Assembly (NCBI GenBank): GCA_023935145.1
Contig: CM043705.1
Coordinates: 56,080,084-56,144,083, forward strand
Direction: 5' to 3'
DNA from: Bretschneidera sinensis
Lineage: Eukaryota; Streptophyta; Magnoliopsida; Brassicales; Akaniaceae
Length of the DNA stretch: 64,000 bases
The notes beneath the pieces were generated by a model. It was not told where the DNA came from, did not search any database, and saw only the letters and a list, made by a program, of their open reading frames with translations. The number at the start of each line of letters is the position of its first letter. Positions within the stretch are counted from its first letter, which is position 1. Positions 45,061-55,412 of this stretch are shown here, in pieces. The position numbers and the translations under genes are program-made.

Positions 45061-45424
45061 TAGTTATAAGCAATGCCTATTAGTATTATCTTTAAATTTT
45101 TCATATAAGAGACTCAGGTTCTATCTCCTTCTGTGAAATAGCAAAATAAAAATGTCTGTTTTAGTATGAAACTTTTGTCTATATGAAAAAGATAGCAGAG
45201 GGTCAAAGGCATTTGAGATGAGAGAACAGAAAGCTGATCGATTATGGAGACCTCACTGCCACTTGCCTAAAAAATATTCTCTATCTTCCATCTTTCCCAC
45301 AATACTGACTAGGTTAAAATTCGATAAATTTCCCACATTTAGATTTATCTCATTTCTAATGGTCTCCCCTACTGGAAAGACGTCCAAAATTCCTTGACAG
45401 CATAAATGGGAGTACAACCTTCAC

Positions 45425-45431
45425 TATATAA
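45425..45431 (+). promoter_or_regulatory. TATA box of MIR395 hairpin 4
   Basis: CTATATAAG, 71 bp before the hairpin. Upstream lies a GACGTC palindrome (45379-45384, bZIP-type core) and GGAGACC (45246-45252), which contains the GAGAC core of the sulfur-responsive element. The 5-mer is common, so the second is only suggestive. Confidence 0.65.
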
Positions 45432-45495
45432 GTATGAGTAGTTTTTTTAATGTTTATATAGCCAAAAATAAGTACAACCTGCAGAACAAGAAAGA

Positions 45496-45597
45496 GTCAG
45501 CTGTCCCCTGGAGTTCCCTTGAACACTTCATTGTGGGCTCTTAACTTGAGGGTGACCCCTACTGAAGTGTTTGGGGGAACTCTGGGTGGCACCTGAC
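45496..45597 (+). ncRNA. MIR395: miR395 precursor hairpin 4 (intact, canonical mature)
   Basis: The 3' arm (45562-45582) is an exact canonical miR395 (CTGAAGTGTTTG..GGAACTC). The 5' arm (45511-45531) pairs along the whole duplex with three consecutive G:U wobbles and one terminal mismatch. The outer stem is closed by GTCAG and CTGAC. The loop is about 30 nt (GTGGGCTC..GGGTGACC). TATA box 71 bp upstream. MiR395 is induced by sulfate starvation and cleaves ATP-sulfurylase and SULTR2;1 mRNAs; that function is established for the family. Best candidate for an active locus together with 52510-52611. Confidence 0.95.
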
Positions 45598-47525
45598 ACC
45601 AAAAGTCAGTGAGTGAATAATCTTATCAGTCTTCACCTTAACAGGCTATATTCTAACATTTCATGCCTCACCACATTTTGCATTTTATAGCTTTGTTGCA
45701 GTATATATTTTTATTATACATTATGTACTGCTTTCTATTTATTGTAACACAGTCATTTTATCGTGTTCAATTCATGCTATTTTAAATCAGCTTGCGTGCA
45801 GGAAAAGTACGTAAAAAGAGTTTGTTTGCCAATGGTAATTTACGGGATCAACAATTCCAACAGGGTATTGAACAGCTTCCCCTGTAAGATATTCCAAGAC
45901 GTTCTGCCTTATAATTTTGGTCCATCTTCAATCCAAACAAGGAGTTACGGTTTCTTCATGTTCTGATGCCTCCAGTTTTTTATCAGCAGTGTAGAAATTA
46001 TCAGTGTCTTAAACATGGAGTTTAATCAAAAAGTAACTGAGTATAAATCTGGATTGATGCTTAAAGAACCTATCTTCCTGTTATACTCTAAGAGAGATAA
46101 TGTGATAACTCATATCTTATATCAACAGTGTAATATTGGTAATAAAATCGCGCTACAATTTAAAAACAGCTTGAGGTAACACTTTTGGTTGATAAGTCCT
46201 TAAAAATGTTATCTGGAGGCTTCCCAACTAATCAAAATTGTTGGTGTGATCACAACGAATCAATTGTCAGCCTTGTTGATTGTCAATATACAATGATAGA
46301 ATTTAAATTATTTCAAGGCATGCCTCCGTAGTACTGCCATAGCTTTTGTACCAATTTTTATTGGATATCTTTTGTACTATTTAAGTGGAAAACTCAACAT
46401 CCGAAACCAATTCTTCATCCTTGCGATATGGCATGGACATTACAAATTCTCTAGGTTCCTACGAAAAGTTACCAGTATTATGATAAGTAAACTGCCCTAG
46501 CCATCCCTTGAGAGGACTGAATTTTAACTTATCATGGAAATAGTTCTAATAAATATTTCAGGACAAGAAAACCGGTGAAGTGTTTCATTATTTGGGGGTG
46601 TTTACAATATGTGTCGCTTTTGGAGTGAACAAGATAACCACACAGCTCTAACCCAAGTGTTGAGACGGTCACACACCCTCTCCTTTTCAATGTTTATTTA
46701 TTTAGCGAAGAAAAAAAAGAACTAAAGAATATTTGATTGGTGTGATTCATTTATCATTAATGTTGAGTTTAAATGATTTCAAAAGGCTATAACATTGTAA
46801 CTGTGGGGTTAGCCCATCGGTTACATGTCCTACTTCGTGACCTTCTGGAAGCAATTTCCCAAGTTTTACTCAAGTTACTGTCATGACATTGGAAAAAAAA
46901 AACCTATAAAATCATATAAACTTAAGATGGAAAGAGTTGATAACTTTCAGGTTTCGAGAATCAAAGTACTTTATATAGAGAAAAGAGTTCACATTTGCTA
47001 GATCAGGACTTTTAATTAAACTTTTGATCACATTAAAATTATAGACCTTAAAAGTTCAAAAAATATTTCTTTTGATTGACTTTTGTGTGTGCAGCTTCAA
47101 TAAATTTTATATAGGAAATATATTTCTCTTCACATAATATATATCATTGAAATTTGAAGCGAATTGTTGAGATTTAAAGAAATTGATATAGAGATCATTT
47201 ACTTTCGATTAACAAAGAAAAAAAAAATGATGGTGAGATGCTTAAATGAATGTTTGAGATGAAGACACAATCCAGTACACATAATTGTTTAAATTGAGGA
47301 AAAGTCAATAGCCTCTCTGGCGTGAACCCAGCCCTGGAATGTTAAGAGAAAAACTGAAATATAAGTAAAAGTTAGATTAAGAGATTAATATTTTTTTAAA
47401 ATATATTGGCAAGGAGGGGGATCAAACCCATTTTCCTATATACAGAACTGATAACCACTAAGGTAAGTGGCCATGGTTGTAATTAAGAGATATTGTCTGA
47501 AACCATTTTGTTTGCAGATGAAACC

Positions 47526-48566
47526 ATTTTGTTTAATCCTCTCATTGTGGGCTCTTAACTTGAGGGTAACCCTGCCCTACTGAAGTGTTTGGGGGAACTC
47601 TGGGTGGCACCTGACACCTAAAGTCAGTGAGTGAATAATCTTATCAGTCTTCACCTTAACAGTCAATGTTTTTAACATTTCATGCCTCACCAAACTTTGC
47701 ATTTTAGAGCTTTGAATTATTGCAGTACATATTTTTATCATACCTTATGTACTGCTTTCTATTTATTGTAACACTGTCATTTTATCGTGTTTAATTCATA
47801 CTATGTTAAATCAGCTTGCAAGCAGAGAAAGCATGTAAAAAGAGTTTGTTTACCGATCAACAATTCCAGCAGGGGATCCACCAGCTTCTGCTGTAAGATG
47901 ATCCAAGACCTTCCGCCTTCCAATTGTGGTCCATCTTTAGTCCAAAATTGGAGTTACGGTTTCTTCATGATTTGCTGCCTCCAGATTTTTTATGCGTAAC
48001 GCAGAAATTATCTGTGTCTTAAAAAAGTTTTTTAATGAAAAAGTTAATGAGTATCCAAAATTCCACTCACTTACTAGCTTCTCCGGATTATTGCTCAAAG
48101 AACCTATCTTCCTGTTATACTCCTTGAGGGATAATGTTACAACTTATATCTTAAATCAACAGTGTAATGGCAATAAAACCAGCCCATGATTTAGAAACAG
48201 CTTGAGGTAACACTTTTGGGTGATAAGTCCTTAAAATATTTATGCGGATGCTTCCCTACTAATCAAAATTGTTGACTTTGTCACAACAAGTCAATTGTCA
48301 GCCTTGTTGATTGTCAATACAATGTTTTCAATTAAATTAATTCAAGGCATACCTCCCTAGCACAGTCATATATTTTATACAATTTTTTATTGTATAGTTT
48401 TTGTACTATTTAGGTGGGAATCTCAATTCTGGAATCAATTCTTCATCCTTGCTATCAAAATGCCATGCACATTACTAATTCTTTAGGTTCCTAAGCAAAG
48501 TTACCAATATTATGATAAGCAGACTGCCCTAGCCATCACTTGAGAGGACTGAACTTATTATGGAAA
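47526..48566. repeat. Half-hairpin MIR395 unit, copy 1 (left part)
   Basis: Contains hairpin remnant 5 and downstream sequence, matching 54536-55078 in its first half. It is interrupted at 48567 by a gypsy derivative and resumes at 51386. Relative to the sister copy it has an additional 24-bp tandem duplication just upstream (gaaaccattttgttt.. at 47499 and 47519). Confidence 0.8.
47532..47620 (+). pseudogene. MIR395: MIR395 remnant 5: perfect mature, no 5' arm
   Basis: The 3' arm (47580-47600) is an exact miR395 and the 3' outer stem (TGGGTGGCACCTGAC) is kept, but homology to hairpin 4 begins inside the loop (CATTGTGGGCTC). No GAGTTCCC-type sequence occurs in the preceding ~150 bp, so the foldback cannot form. 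The TATA box and promoter are also gone. Processing into miR395 is therefore unlikely despite the perfect 21-mer. Confidence 0.85.
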
Positions 48567-48571
48567 TAATT

Positions 48572-49055
48572 TGATGCAGGAGGATCCGAGTAGGATGATG
48601 CTGAGTTGTCAGATAACACGTTGTTGGCACTGAGATACCTTGAGTTGGCAGATCAACGCAAAAATGGCAGGTGAACTACCTAGAACGGTTGATTGCCGTT
48701 GATTCTGTTTTAGGCCCTCAAATTTGCAGTTTCTAGTTTTAGAAAACTTTCCATTTGCAATTTCCTTTTGTATTCAAGTCAGAATTGACTGTCGTTGATT
48801 CTGCCTTAATACAATCGCTTAATTTTAGTAATTTCCTTAGTTTTCCCCAGGATTATGTTTTCGGGGATTTTTTACTTTTTTTGCTTTGACCTTATAAATA
48901 AGGAGGCCACATACGGAAAAGACAAATTATTTGCATAATTTTAAATAAAGCATCAGAGCTGTTTCTCTGTGTTTTTAGGGTTTTTCTTGTGTTTCTCCTT
49001 GTGAAATATCTATTACGACTAGCCTGCAGAATAATCGCTATTCTGCCCGGCGTCA
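48572..49055 (+). repeat. 5' LTR of gypsy derivative
   Basis: 484 bp, begins TGATGCAGGAGGATCCGAG, ends GCCCGGCGTCA. TATA-like 'cttataaataagg' near 48892. Confidence 0.9.
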
Positions 49056-49106
49056 GTTGGTATCAGAGATTCAGCATCTTCCTGGGGTAAGATTTCATCA
49101 GTTTCC

Positions 49107-49865
49107 ATGGCTGGTGGTCGTGGTCGTCGCGGGCAGGTTCCGAACAAGGAAGCCCCACACTGTGATCATAACATTCAAGATGCGATGATTGAGGATTTAC
49201 AGAGGCAAGTTACAGAGTTAACCTAGCATCTAGCGGCGCAGAATTTCGGTGATCATGAGATGGAAGATCACGATTCCGATTCTAGTTTCGAAAACTCGTA
49301 TCATAATCCTGCTCGATTCTGGGAGCACTGTGGTCGGGAGAATCGTTATGGAGACCTCGGTTTTAGAGTGGATCTGCCTGAGTTTTCTGGTATGTTACTG
49401 GCCGAGGGATTCGTCGATTGGTTGAATGAAGTGGAGCGTATTTTCGAGTATAAGGAAGTCCCAGATCGTGACAAAGTGAAACTGATTGCCATCAAACTCA
49501 AAGGCAGAGCATCTACGTGGTGGGAGCAGTTGAGGCGTTCACGCGACCGGCAGGGCAAGGCCAAGATCACAGATTGGGAGAAGATGAAGGGTCACTTCCT
49601 TCCTTTCAGCTACACTCAAACCTTGTTTCAGCGACTTCATTCGTTGAGGCAAGGCACGAGATCGATGGATGATTACACGGAGGAGTTCTATCAATTGATA
49701 ACCTGGAATGATTTATCCGAGACAGAAGAGCAGATGGTGGCACAATATTTGGGGGGATTACGGCAACTACTGCAGGATGGCCTCAGTCTTCACTCACTGT
49801 GGACCATTTCTAAAACATACCAGCATGCACTTGCAGTGGAAAGCAGCAGAACAGGAGGCCAGTGA
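49107..49865 (+). pseudogene. Gypsy gag with one in-frame stop
   Basis: The family start is ATG 49107 (MAGGRGRRGQVPNKEAP), followed by a TAG at 49224 (..RQVTELT*HLAAQ). After it the frame is open: EFSGMLLAEGFVDWLNEVER, FEYKEVPDRDKVKLIAIKLK, STWWEQL and LFQRLHSLRQGTRSMDDYTE, the full Retrotrans_gag capsid-like domain. Translation could restart at 49260. The frame ends at 49865; a frameshift leads into the knuckle/protease frame at 49862. Confidence 0.9.
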
Positions 49866-50985
49866 TCAGAAGCGATCAAAGCAGTCGGCCAGTTCACCCT
49901 CAAGAATCCCGTCCTGCCCAGCAACCACCCCAAGGTAACTCTAAACCAAATATTAGATTTTTCAGATGTGGTGAACATGGGCATAAATCGATTGAGTGCA
50001 GGAAGCCTACTAGTCATAAGGGCAAAAATTTCCTGATTGAGGATGACGGGGTAGATGAAACTGAGGAGATTGGAGAACCTGTGTATGACGATGATGAAGA
50101 TGGAGATGTGTTGTATGGAGGTGGCCATGAGACTTTGGTCATTCGTAAGAGTCTACTGACCCCCAAGGGCGATTCAGGGGACAATTGGTTGAGAACCAAT
50201 ATTTTCCACACGACCTGCACAGTTGGAGATAAAGTCTGCAAGATGATCATTGACAGTGGTAGTTGTGAAAACATAGTTCTGAAGAGACTATACAGAAATT
50301 ACAATTGAAGATAGATCGTCATCCCAAGTCGTATAAATTGTCGTGGCTGAATAAAGGCAGTGAGGTAACAGTAGATAGGCGATGCCTAGTGCCTTTTTCT
50401 ATTGGTAGGAAATATCTTGATAATGCTTGGTGTGATGTTGTGTCTATGGATGCTTGTCATGTATTGTTAGGCAGACTTTGGCATTATGATCGCAGTGTTA
50501 TTCATGATGGGCGAAAAAATACATATTCCCTTAGCATCAAAGGGAAGAAGATTGTGTTGGCACCTCGTCAGGAAAGAACCACTCCTACCCAGATAGCCAA
50601 TAATATTAATCTGCTTTATATGTCTAGGTTTTTAGCTGAGATTGAGCGTGGAGACGTTGCCTATGCTCTGCTGCCTTGTGGGAATAGTGCAGCAGACATG
50701 AATCTAGATTTACCAGCAGAGGTGCAACAGCTGCTAACAGAGTTTTCTGACCTGATGCCAGAGGATCTTCCTCCTGGGTTGCCGCCTAATGTCTTTAATG
50801 TGAAACACCTGAGTCCTTGTTTTATGGATTCCGATGAAGTTATTGTGAACTCGAGGACGAGTTCTTTCCAACCCGAGGCGACTGATGCAGGAGGATCTGA
50901 GTCAGATGATGCTGAGTTGTCAGATAACACGTTGTTGGCACTGAGATACCTTGAGTTGGCAGATCAACGCAAAAATGGTAGGTGA
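49862..50985 (+). pseudogene. Gypsy zinc knuckle, protease and deleted pol fused to C-terminal tail
   Basis: First frame (49862-50308): knuckle F-x2-CGEHGHKSIEC, whose first Cys is Phe, an acidic linker, and the protease active site MIIDSGSCENIV with DSG intact. Second frame (50305-50985): the protease continues (LVPFSIGRKYLDNAWCDVV, CHVLLGR), then the RT preamble DLMPEDLPPGLPP, and immediately NVFNVKHLSPCF, the end of integrase. The last residues (from DAGGSESDD) are encoded in the 3' LTR. The PP|NV junction marks a clean deletion of RT, RNase H and most of integrase. Confidence 0.88.
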
Positions 50986-51380
50986 ACTACCTAGAACGGT
51001 TGACTGTCATTGATTCTGTTTTAGGCCTTCAAATATGCAGTTTCCAGTTTTACGAAACTTTCCATTTGCAATTTCATTTTGTATTCAAGTCAGAATTGAT
51101 AGCCGTTGATTCTGCCTTAATACAATCGCTTAATTTTAGTAATTTCCATAGTTTTTCCTAGGATTATGTTTTCGAGGATTTTTTCCTTTTTTTGCTTTGA
51201 ATTTATAAATAAGGAGGCCACATACGGAAAAGACAGATTATATTATTATTGGTATTTGCATAATTTTAAATAAAGCATCAGAGTAGTTTCTCTGTGTTTT
51301 TAGGGTTTTTCTTGTGTTTCTCCCTGTGAAATATCTGTTACGACTAGCCTGAAGAATAATCGTTATTCTGCCCGGCGTCA
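50883..51380 (+). repeat. 3' LTR of gypsy derivative
   Basis: 498 bp. It differs from the 5' LTR by scattered substitutions and a short insertion (ttattattggta.. near 51240), so the insertion is not recent. Confidence 0.9.
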
Positions 51381-51385
51381 TAATT

Positions 51386-51505
51386 CTAATAAATAGTTCA
51401 GGACAGGAAAACCAGTGAAGTGTGTTATTATTTGGGGGTATTCACAATATGTGTCGCATATGGTGTGAAACTATAGAACCATGCAGCTCTAACAAATGTG
51501 TGGAG
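51386..51505. repeat. Half-hairpin MIR395 unit, copy 1 (right part)
   Basis: Continues the sequence interrupted at 48566 ('tctaataaatagttcaggac'), matching 46550-46680 and 53560-53690, then meets hAT MITE sequence at about 51506. Confidence 0.75.
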
Positions 51506-51960
51506 ACGGTCCAAGTTAGGTAAGCCCGTAAATAGAGGACTTTTAAAGGCCCAAGTTAGGTAAGGCCGAAAATTTTAACACCTTTACTTTTTAAAGCCTA
51601 ATTTGGTCTCATGGCCATTAAGAAACAATGTTATAAAATAGAAAGTGCAAGTGGTATTTATAAGACATGAATTTAATAAATCATCATTAAGACATGAATT
51701 ATCATTTAAGTTAAAATCTTGTAAATTTGAAGTTAGAATTCGATAAATTCATTTAATAAAAAAAAATGAATTCATGATGGAATATATCTTATATTATTTA
51801 TAGGGTTTAAGAAATTCGGGGCGGGGACCTATAAATCCTCCCCGTCCCGACCAAGGCAATGGGAAATTTTTTTTCCCCATCCTCGTCTTCATCCCCCAAC
51901 TGGGCAGGGATTTTTCCCCAAATTGGGGTGGGGCCAATTTGAACAAAATTGCCATCCCTA
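51506..51960. mobile_element. hAT MITE, copy 2 (left end missing)
   Basis: Matches 25385-25772. The right end TTGCCATCCCTA is complete and followed by CTTTATAC (51961-51968), identical to the left target duplication of copy 1. The left terminus and about 200 bp are missing at the junction with the MIR395 unit. Confidence 0.75.
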
Positions 51961-52041
51961 CTTTATACTTATCTGCATCTATTGACACTCATAAACCAAA
52001 GTGATTTTTGCCAATGAAATGTTGTTTTACATGGTTTTCAG

Positions 52042-52127
52042 TGGCTAAATCACGGGTCGATTTAACTAACAGGAGGTATGTTGTTAGAGAAGTGCTGCAC
52101 AACCCTATTAACTATGAGGAACTAGCT
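52042..52127 (+). pseudogene. Quinoprotein exon 2 fragment (copy 2)
   Basis: Acceptor TTTTCAG, WLNHG, a one-base shift, then DLTNRRYVVREVLHNPINYE and EL. Matches 25854 and 55887. Cut at about 52127, where the next MIR395 unit begins. Confidence 0.6.
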
Positions 52128-52438
52128 GTACCTATTAGTATTATCTTTAAGCTTTTCATATAAGAGACTCAGGTTCTATGAAACTTTTCTCTTTGTGAAA
52201 AAAGATAGCAGAGGGTCATAGGTATTTGAGATGAGAGAACAGAAAGCTGATCGATTATAGAGACCTCACTGCCACTTGCCTCAAAAATATTCTCTATCTT
52301 CCATCTTTCCCACAATACTGACTAGGTTCAATTTCGATAAATTTTCCACATTTAGATTTCTCTCATTTCTAATGGTCCCCCTCTACTGGAAAGACGTCCA
52401 AAATTCCTTGACAGCATACGTGGGCGTACAACCTTCAC

Positions 52439-52446
52439 TGTATAAG
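52439..52446 (+). promoter_or_regulatory. TATA-like box of MIR395 hairpin 6
   Basis: TGTATAAG in place of TATATAAG, 71 bp before the hairpin. GACGTC conserved at 52393-52398. The weaker TATA may lower activity relative to hairpin 4. Confidence 0.6.
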
Positions 52447-52509
52447 TATGAGTAGTTTGTTTAATGTTTATATAGCCTAAAATAATTATAACCTGCAGAT
52501 CAAGAAAGA

Positions 52510-52611
52510 GTCAGCTGTCCCCAGGAGTTCCCTTGACCACTTCATTGTGGGCTCTTAACTTGAGGGTAACCCCTACTGAAGTGTTTGGGGGAACTCTGGG
52601 TGGCACCTGAC
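52510..52611 (+). ncRNA. MIR395: miR395 precursor hairpin 6 (intact, canonical mature)
   Basis: The 3' arm (52576-52596) is exact miR395. The 5' arm (52525-52545) differs from hairpin 4 by one base (A to C, giving one internal mismatch). The GTCAG/CTGAC closing stem is intact. It is the sister duplicate of hairpin 4. Likely processable. Confidence 0.95.
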
Positions 52612-54535
52612 ACCAAAAGTCAGTGAATGAATAATCTTATCAGTCTTCACCTTAACAGGCTATATTTTTAACATTTCATGCCTCATCACATTTTGCATTT
52701 TAGAGCTTCGAATTTTTGCAGTATATATTTTTATTATACATTATGTACTGCTTTCTATTTATTGTAACACAGTCATTTTATCGTGTTCAATTCATGCTAT
52801 GTTAAATCAGCTTGTGTGCAGAAAAAGTACGTAAAAAGAGTTTGTTTACCAATGGTAAGTTACAGGATCAACAATTCCAACAGGGTATTGAACAGCTTCC
52901 GCTGTAAGATAATCCAAGACCTTCTGCCTTACAATTTTGGTCCATCTTCAATCCAAACAAGGAGTTACAGTTTCTTCATGTTCTGATGCCTCCAGTTTTT
53001 TATCAGCAATGTAGAAATTATTAGTGTCTTAAACAAGGAGTTTAATCAAAAAGTAACTGAGTATATATCTGGATTGATGCTTAAAGAACCTATCTTCCTG
53101 TCATACTCTAAGAGAGAAAATGTGATAACTCATATCTTATATCGACAGTGTAATATTGGTAATAAAATCGCGCTACGATTTAATAACAGCTTGAGGTAAC
53201 ACTTTTGGTTGATAAGTCCTTAAAAATGTTATCTGGAGGCTTCCCATCTAATCAAAATTGTTGGTGTGGTCACAAGGAATCAATTGTCAGCCTTGTTGAT
53301 TGTCAATATACAATGCTAGAATTTAAATTAATTCAAGGCATGCCTCCCTAGCATTGCCATAGTTTTTGTACAAATTTTTATTGGATATCTTTTGTACTAT
53401 TTAAGTGGAAATCTCAACTTCCAGAATCAATTCTTCATCCTTGCAATATGGCATGGACATTACTAATTCTTTATGTTTCTAAGAAAAGTTACCAGTATTA
53501 TGATAAGTAGACTGCCCTAGCCAACCCTTTAGAGGACTGAAATTTAACTTATCATGGAAATAGTTCTAATAAATATTTCAGGACAAGAAAACCGGTGAAG
53601 TGTTTCATTATTTGGGGGTATTTACAATATGTGTCGCTTTTGGAGTGAACAAGATAACCACACAGCTCTAACCCAAGTGTTGAGACGGTCACACACCCTC
53701 TCCTTCTCAATGTTTATTTATTTAGCAAAGAAAAAAAGAACTAAAGAATATTTGATTGGTGTGGTTCATTTATCATTAGTGCTGAGTTTAAATGATTTCA
53801 AAAGGCTATAACATTGTAACTGTGGGGTTAGCCCATCGGTTACATGTCCTTCTTTGTGACCTTCTGGAAGCAATTTCCCAAGTTTTACTCAAGTTACTGT
53901 CACGACATTGGAAAAAAAAAACCAATAAAATCATATAAACTTAAGACGGAAAGAGTTGATAACTTTCAGATTTTGATAATCAAAGTACTTTATATAGAGA
54001 AAAGACGTCACATTTGCTATATCAGGACTTTTAATTAAACTTTTGATCACATTAAAATTATCGACCTTAAAACTTCAAAATATATTTCTTTTGATTGACT
54101 TTTGTGTGTGCTCCTTCAATAAATTTTATATAGAAAATATCTTTCTCTTCACATAATATATATCAATGAAATTTGAAGTGAATTGTTGAGATTCAAAGAA
54201 AGTGATATAGAGATCATTTAGTTTCGATTAACAATAAAAAAAAAATGATGGTGTGATGCTTAAATGAATGTTTGAGATGAAGACACAATCCAGTACACAT
54301 AATTGTTTAAATTGAGGAAAGGTCAATAACCTCTCTGGCGTGAACCCAGCCCTGGAATGTTAAGAGACAAACTGAAATATAAGTAATAGTTAGATTAAGA
54401 GATTATTATTATTTTTTTAAATATATTGGCAAGGAGGGGGATCAAACCCAATTTTCCTATATACAGAACCGATAACCACTAAGGTAAGAGGCCATGGTTG
54501 TAATTAAGAGATATTGTCTGAAACCATTCTTCTTA

Positions 54536-55078
54536 ATCCTCTCATTGGGGGCTCTTAACTTGAGGGTAACCCAGCCCTACTGAAGTGTTTGGGGGAACTC
54601 TGGGTGGCACCTGACACCTAAAGTCAGTGAGTGAATAATCTTATCAGTCTTCACCTTAACAGGCTATGTTTTTAACATTTCATGCCTCACTAAACTTTGC
54701 ATTTTAGAGCTTTGAATTGTTGCAGTACATATTTTTATCATATGTTATGTACTGCTTTCTATTTATTGTAACACTGTCATTTTATCGTGTTTAATTCATG
54801 CTATGTTAAATCAACTTGCAAGCAGAGAAAGCATGTAAAAAGAGTTTGTATACCGATCAACAACTCCAGCAGGGGATCCACCAGGTTCTGCTGTAAGATG
54901 ATCCAAGACCTTCTGCCTTCAAATTGCGGTCCATCTTCAATCCAAAATTGGATTTACGGTTTCTTCATGATTTGCTGCCTTCAGGTTTTTTATGCTTAAC
55001 GCAGAAATTATCTGTGTCTTAAACAAGTCGTTTAATGAAAAAGTTAATGAGTGTCCAAAATTCCACTCACTTACTCGG
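54536..55078. repeat. Half-hairpin MIR395 unit, copy 2
   Basis: Matches 47526-48065 and stops at 55078, where the third plus-strand unit begins ('ctatgaaacttttatctttg'). Confidence 0.8.
54540..54620 (+). pseudogene. MIR395: MIR395 remnant 7: perfect mature, no 5' arm
   Basis: The 3' arm (54580-54600) is exact miR395 with the 3' outer stem intact. The 5' arm is missing at the same breakpoint as remnant 5, so the loss predates the duplication. No promoter block upstream. Confidence 0.85.
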
Positions 55079-55341
55079 TTCTATGAAACTTTTATCTTTG
55101 TGAAAAAGATAGCCGAGGGTCATAGGCATTTGAGATGAGAGAACGCAAAGCTGATCGATTATGGAGATCTCACAGCCACTTGCCTCAAAAATATTCTCTA
55201 TCTTTCATCTTTCCCACAATACTGACTAGGTTAAATTTCGATAAATTTCCCACATTTAGATTTCTCTCATTTCTAATGGTCCCCCCTACTGGAAAGACGT
55301 CCAATATTCCTTGATAGCATACATGGGAGTACAACCTTCAC

Positions 55342-55348
55342 TATATAA
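55342..55348 (+). promoter_or_regulatory. TATA box of MIR395 hairpin 8
   Basis: CTATATAAG, 71 bp before the hairpin; GACGTC at 55296-55301. The GAGAC motif of hairpin 4's promoter reads GAGAT here. Confidence 0.65.
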
Positions 55349-55412
55349 GTATGAGTTGTTTGTTTAATGTTTATATAGCCTAAAATAAGTATAACCTGCA
55401 GAACAAGAAAGA

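Larger units (their letters stand above)
45060..47525. repeat. Plus-strand MIR395 unit, copy 1
   Basis: About 2.4-kb block with promoter, hairpin 4 and a long non-coding downstream region. It matches 52130-54535 at very high identity by eye, and its 5' third matches 55079-55685. It includes a tRNA-like SINE scrap on the minus strand (B-box GGGTTTGATCC, 47429-47419). The ORF-like frame at 45763 begins with GTG and is conserved only because the DNA is duplicated. Confidence 0.85.
48572..51380 (+). mobile_element. Gag-protease-only Ty3/gypsy derivative with intact LTRs
   Basis: LTRs 48572-49055 and 50883-51380 (TG..CA) with a perfect 5-bp target duplication TAATT (48567-48571 and 51381-51385). 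The paralogous empty site (gaaatagttctaataaat, near 46535 and 53560) confirms the insertion point. Between the LTRs lie a tRNA-Met primer site (TGGTATCAGAG, 49058), gag, zinc knuckle, protease and the first few residues of RT, fused directly to the pol C-terminus. RT, RNase H and integrase are missing. Solo LTRs of the family lie at 8028-8429 and 62250-62703. Confidence 0.92.
52130..54535. repeat. Plus-strand MIR395 unit, copy 2
   Basis: Near-identical to 45060-47525 including promoter, hairpin, downstream region and the SINE-like B-box (minus, 54449-54439). The GTG-initiated frame at 52783 parallels that at 45763. Confidence 0.85.

Noticed and set aside
40975..54500. Possible tRNA genes at 'ggtttgattcc' motifs (41031, 31070, 44350, 47419 and 54439).
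   Set aside because: B-box-like sequence only; no cloverleaf with anticodon stem could be drawn. Better described as SINE-like scraps.
45763..54999. Four similar 67-70 codon plus-strand frames (45763, 47787, 52783, 54787) downstream of MIR395 copies, possibly a peptide gene.
   Set aside because: The frames begin with GTG, not ATG; similarity follows from duplicated DNA, with indels and substitutions spread over all codon positions; no recognisable domain. More likely 3' sequence of the primary transcript.
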